Shown: positions 61,201 to 64,000 of the stretch, one piece after another
Position numbering within the stretch: position 1 is the first letter of the stretch
How the letters are laid out: every line of letters starts with the position of its first letter
Assembly: GCA_949358305.1 (NCBI GenBank)
Contig: OX442316.1
Coordinates: forward strand, 8,928,001 to 8,992,000
DNA from: Strigamia acuminata
Taxonomy: Eukaryota > Arthropoda > Chilopoda > Geophilomorpha > Linotaeniidae
Reading direction: 5' to 3'
Length of the DNA: 64,000 nt
Made by a program: the position numbers and the translations under genes
The notes under the pieces: model-generated
The model's database searches: none
The model's input: only the letters and a program-made list of their open reading frames with translations
Told to the model about the DNA's origin: nothing

Positions 61201-64000
61201 CTATTTCATTTAGTTAGTTTGAGCCGCAGCATACCCTGAACACTGAATATATACAGCTCAGGCTAACGCTCTGATGTGCACTGCCTCAGTTGCTATTCCA
61301 TTTTAAAGTCATCTTTGAAAGAGGGCGTTCAAATAAATTTTACATTTCATGTGACCTTTAAATCATCAGGAATTCTGTTGTAGAAATTCACTTTCTAACA
61401 TCACTCGAATTGTGCAAAAAAAGAAAAAATAAGAAAAAAAAGAAAATAAGTTATAGTAATTTGGGAAATTACTCGAGTTCTATCAAATGGATGCTCTCTT
61501 GATTTCTCCGCTTTGTTGCCAGCAACTGAAGCAAACACAAATAAAAGCCTGTCAGATTAGCTACACTTAAAGTAACACCTTCCCAACGGTAATTTGAATT
61601 TACATAATAATCCAACCCTCAATTAAAATGTACATTTCCAAAAACTAGAAAGAGCTTAAATTTGTTTTTAAACATTTTTCTTTTGCCGTGTGCACGCTGT
61701 AATACCTTTTACCGCGTTATTTCGAAATCTAACCTTTATCCACTTCTTCTAGAGTTTCTTTTAGGTACTTGATAGTCTTGCGAGGATCAAAGACGTATTC
61801 ATATAAAAGTCCGGCTAATAACCCTCCGCATAACGGTGCAAACCAATACACCTGAAAAAAAAAAGTAATTTTAAAAAATCATTTAAAATACCTGTGCTAA
61901 AAGCAAAAAAAGAAGGGAAACATTTTTTCTACAGATAAAACTAATCAATTTGTTTCATGCTTTAATGCATTTCCATTAATTCGTGCTGGTTTCGAGATTA
62001 AGCTCCATTAATCAAAGACAGCCAAAAGTCATTAAGTCTTACCCATATGTTCAGGAAAGGGAAGGGGAAAAAAATCCTTGAATTAATCAGAATAAAGTCT
62101 TTGAAATAGTTGTTCTTTTTTCCAAAAATTTCAGTTTCCAAATTTAGAATCGATATAATGATGATGATACTTAACTTTTCGGTTTGTTGGTATCAATTCC
62201 CATTCTCCTCATGAATTTTTTTAAACAGTAAAGATGAAGCTATTGACAAGCAATCACATTTCTCTCCATTTTCAATGCATATATATGAGCAGGGCTATTT
62301 CTGTCGATTAGATTGAAATTACTTCAACCGTACCAACTATCAAACCCTGTTTATTGATCGATGGTTTGCCCCAAGAGTGTCAGCTAATTTCACAGTGTAA
62401 TGGTGCTGCATTCATCTCATTCATCTTGTTGAAATACTCTCAACCCTAACATCATTAGTTAAACTCAATTCTCGATATAATTAGCTTAACTTTAAAAGTA
62501 AACATTCTGGTTTATCGCACATACACAAAGGTGCATCTTACACATCATCTCAAATTCGTCTTTTACGTGTTTTAATATCTGACAAACTTCCTATTTCTAT
62601 GTTGGAAGTTCTTTTCCTTAACTTAATAGAGATTGGTACATCCTTAAAGCTCGAATAGAATCCGAAAATCCTTCTATTTAGTGACCATGCACTTACTTCT
62701 TACAGCAAAACTCTTCTTCTTTTACTGCTTTTACTCACTAAAGCTTCGTATCCCTAATATCTGTTAAAGAATTTCATCTCGAACCCTTTCATCGAAGCTG
62801 ACTACTATCGGCTGGAGTGCCTTTTACAGCTCCCTTGCTTATAAGCGCTTTAGTAAACTTCATTAATAACATTAGACGTCGCCCGAGATATTTTTTAAAA
62901 CTGTTTTGCTAGCACTGCCTCATGTGATATCAAACTCAACGTATCAGCTGACCCCTATTTAATGTTACAGCTTGGCAAATCCTTCACATTTAATAGATCG
63001 TACGTCACAAATCTATTTAAAACGTGCAACGCAATAACGTGGGTAGAACATGACGTTTTTAAAGCAGTAAAAACTAGCTCTTCGTTAGTTGATACACTGT
63101 GCGATAGCTTGAAACTCGCAACCTAGTGGATCAATAGACATAAATATAGGTGGAAAAAAAGTTGATGTAGTCACGGGTCACAAACTTGACCCGCCTGGCC
63201 CAGTGGATAGAAGCGAGATGGAAGTGTGGGCTCAACATCATTTCCTCTTAACAGATTACATTCTCTGTTACTGCCATTCAATTTTTTCAAATGGCTTTCA
63301 CACTACAATTGCCTCGTACATCCCTTACTTCAAACCTAGAACACTAATCCAATGAATATATTCCACTTTTTTTCTCCCTACTTCCATTAGTCACAGATAA
63401 ATAGTTTTCCGTGGGTACTGCAGCTGACAAGTTTCTCCCCCCCAACTAATGCATTTAACAGCATTTACACTCTTTGGGAAAACCAAGTCCTTGGGAAAAC
63501 ACACTACTTTGTTTTAAAGGTCCCCGCTTGGACCATTTGCTTCTTTATAGATTCAATTGATCGATTCTCCTTGGATGCGATTCAGCAGTTAAATAAGCTT
63601 AACCGGAGAATAAATTTATTCCAATGTTTTTCTAACGACAGAAGTGCGCAAATACACGCACGTGGGCGCTGCAACGTTGTACATGTTTCAATTTTAACGC
63701 CCATTGGTCAAACTTGAATAATAACTTATTGCCTTACCACTAAACCATTTAGTCACACTAACTTCACAAAATCCAAATAAATAAATAAATCAGGTGCATT
63801 AAATTTTGTTTTAGTGCATTAACATTTTAGATGGGGGCTTTTTCATTTTATTCATCCTCGGTCGTATAATTTTTATGACCAAGATCAACAACAATTTAGG
63901 TCAATAACAACTTACCCAATGATACGTCCATCGGTTCATAACGAAGGCTGGGCCTAGTGCTCGAGCAGGGTTGACTGCAGCACCGGTTGATGGTAACTGT
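58237..64000 (-). CDS. aquaporin, C-terminal exons (partial)
   Basis: Three 3' exons lie in the window: 63916-64000 (open at the edge), 61734-61851 and 58237-58622, joined in phase (0, then 1). The first carries the second NPA loop, TGAAVNPARALGPAFVM, with the ar/R arginine after NPA. The second gives helix 6 (VYWFAPLCGGLLAGLLYEYV) and a charged juxtamembrane stretch (RKTIKYLKETLEEVDK). The third is a 129-residue cytoplasmic tail rich in Ser, Gly, Tyr, Asn and Pro with repeated TYG/YGP motifs. The protein is a membrane water (or small-solute) channel. The tail is long for an AQP1-like protein and recalls insect Prip/Drip or big-brain types without deciding between them. Introns are 3.1 and 2.1 kb. 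Confidence 0.92.
59035..59146. repeat. exact 56-bp tandem duplication
   Basis: The 56-bp unit starting TTTAAAGTTGCAAATACTGT is present twice head to tail (59035-59090 and 59091-59146) with no mismatch, indicating a recent slippage event inside the aquaporin intron. Confidence 0.97.
59230..59267. repeat. 11-bp stem hairpin
   Basis: AACCATGTACA and TGTACATGGTT form a perfect stem around a 16-nt loop, within the aquaporin intron. Confidence 0.7.
59989..60105 (-). other. candidate alternative exon of aquaporin
   Basis: On the minus strand an acceptor TTTCATTTGTCTTGTAG precedes an open stretch whose residues look protein-like (EVNDLETGREGDSILLKEIE), ending TTTTACAG|GTTTTT. With the main acceptor (exon starting 60105) the frame from the preceding aquaporin exon hits a stop after a few residues. 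With a second AG at 60092-60093 the phase fits and yields an acidic cytoplasmic extension. It would give an alternative C-terminus; constitutive use is excluded by phase to the final exon. Confidence 0.3.
61852..63915 (-). other. aquaporin intron
   Basis: A 2.1-kb AT-rich intron with donor CATTGG|GTAAGT and acceptor TTTTTTTTTTCAG. No nested gene is supportable; a tRNA-like A-box motif near 63195-63213 is discussed under findings. Confidence 0.8.

Larger units (their letters stand above)
58623..61733 (-). other. aquaporin last intron
   Basis: A 3.1-kb intron with donor AAAG|GTTAGA (weak, GTTAGA rather than GTAAGT) and acceptor TTTAATTTGCAG. It contains an exact 56-bp tandem duplication, an 11-bp-stem hairpin and a candidate alternative exon, listed separately. 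Confidence 0.8.

Overview
The window is eukaryotic nuclear DNA, AT-rich and gene-poor. The spliced genes, the many small introns (about 50-80 nt), the DEG/ENaC channel, the granulin-like and aquaporin genes, and a BEL/Pao LTR retrotransposon whose primer site matches an arthropod-type tRNA-Phe all point to an arthropod. The compact introns would suit a small crustacean such as a water flea, but the species cannot be fixed from the sequence.

Layout. Positions 1-27,700 hold no gene I can support. They carry simple repeats and several non-autonomous DNA elements: inverted-repeat elements at 10.9, 16.1 and 27.0 kb, a 72-bp TIR element at 18.3 kb, and an unusual element at 25.9-26.5 kb with 13 copies of GTCGAC around an 18-bp tandem array. 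Positions 27.7-40.5 kb form the gene cluster: a secreted Ig-domain protein (minus), a DEG/ENaC channel subunit (plus, 6 exons), a cytochrome b561 (plus, 4 exons) and two tandemly duplicated three-domain granulin-like secreted proteins (minus, 5 exons each, including a shared 27-nt microexon). All these exon structures were worked out by hand; splice phases close and total lengths are multiples of three.

From 40.5 to 42.4 kb lie two convergent candidate short spliced transcripts with little coding capacity. The plus-strand one sits behind a heat-shock-element-like and CCAAT-box-rich promoter; the intron of the minus-strand one contains ten perfect 11-bp tandem repeats. Positions 43.7-45.1 kb may hold a decayed Gln/Pro/Ser-rich gene. 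Positions 47,036-53,391 are a complete, apparently very young BEL/Pao retrotransposon: 530-bp LTRs that look identical, a single 1,729-residue Gag-Pol ORF, 5-bp target duplication and a tRNA-Phe primer site. Positions 53.4-57.6 kb are gene-empty apart from weak exon candidates. A possible 60-residue secreted peptide lies at 57.7 kb. The right end (58.2 kb to the edge) is the 3' part of an aquaporin gene on the minus strand; its 5' exons lie beyond the window.

The genes do not form an obvious functional pathway. Membrane and secreted proteins dominate (channel, transmembrane electron carrier, water channel, secreted Ig and granulin proteins). The most notable structures are the diverging granulin pair, which is losing cysteine pairs by in-frame deletion, the GTCGAC-rich element, the large fold-back repeats beside genes, and the HSE-driven short transcript.
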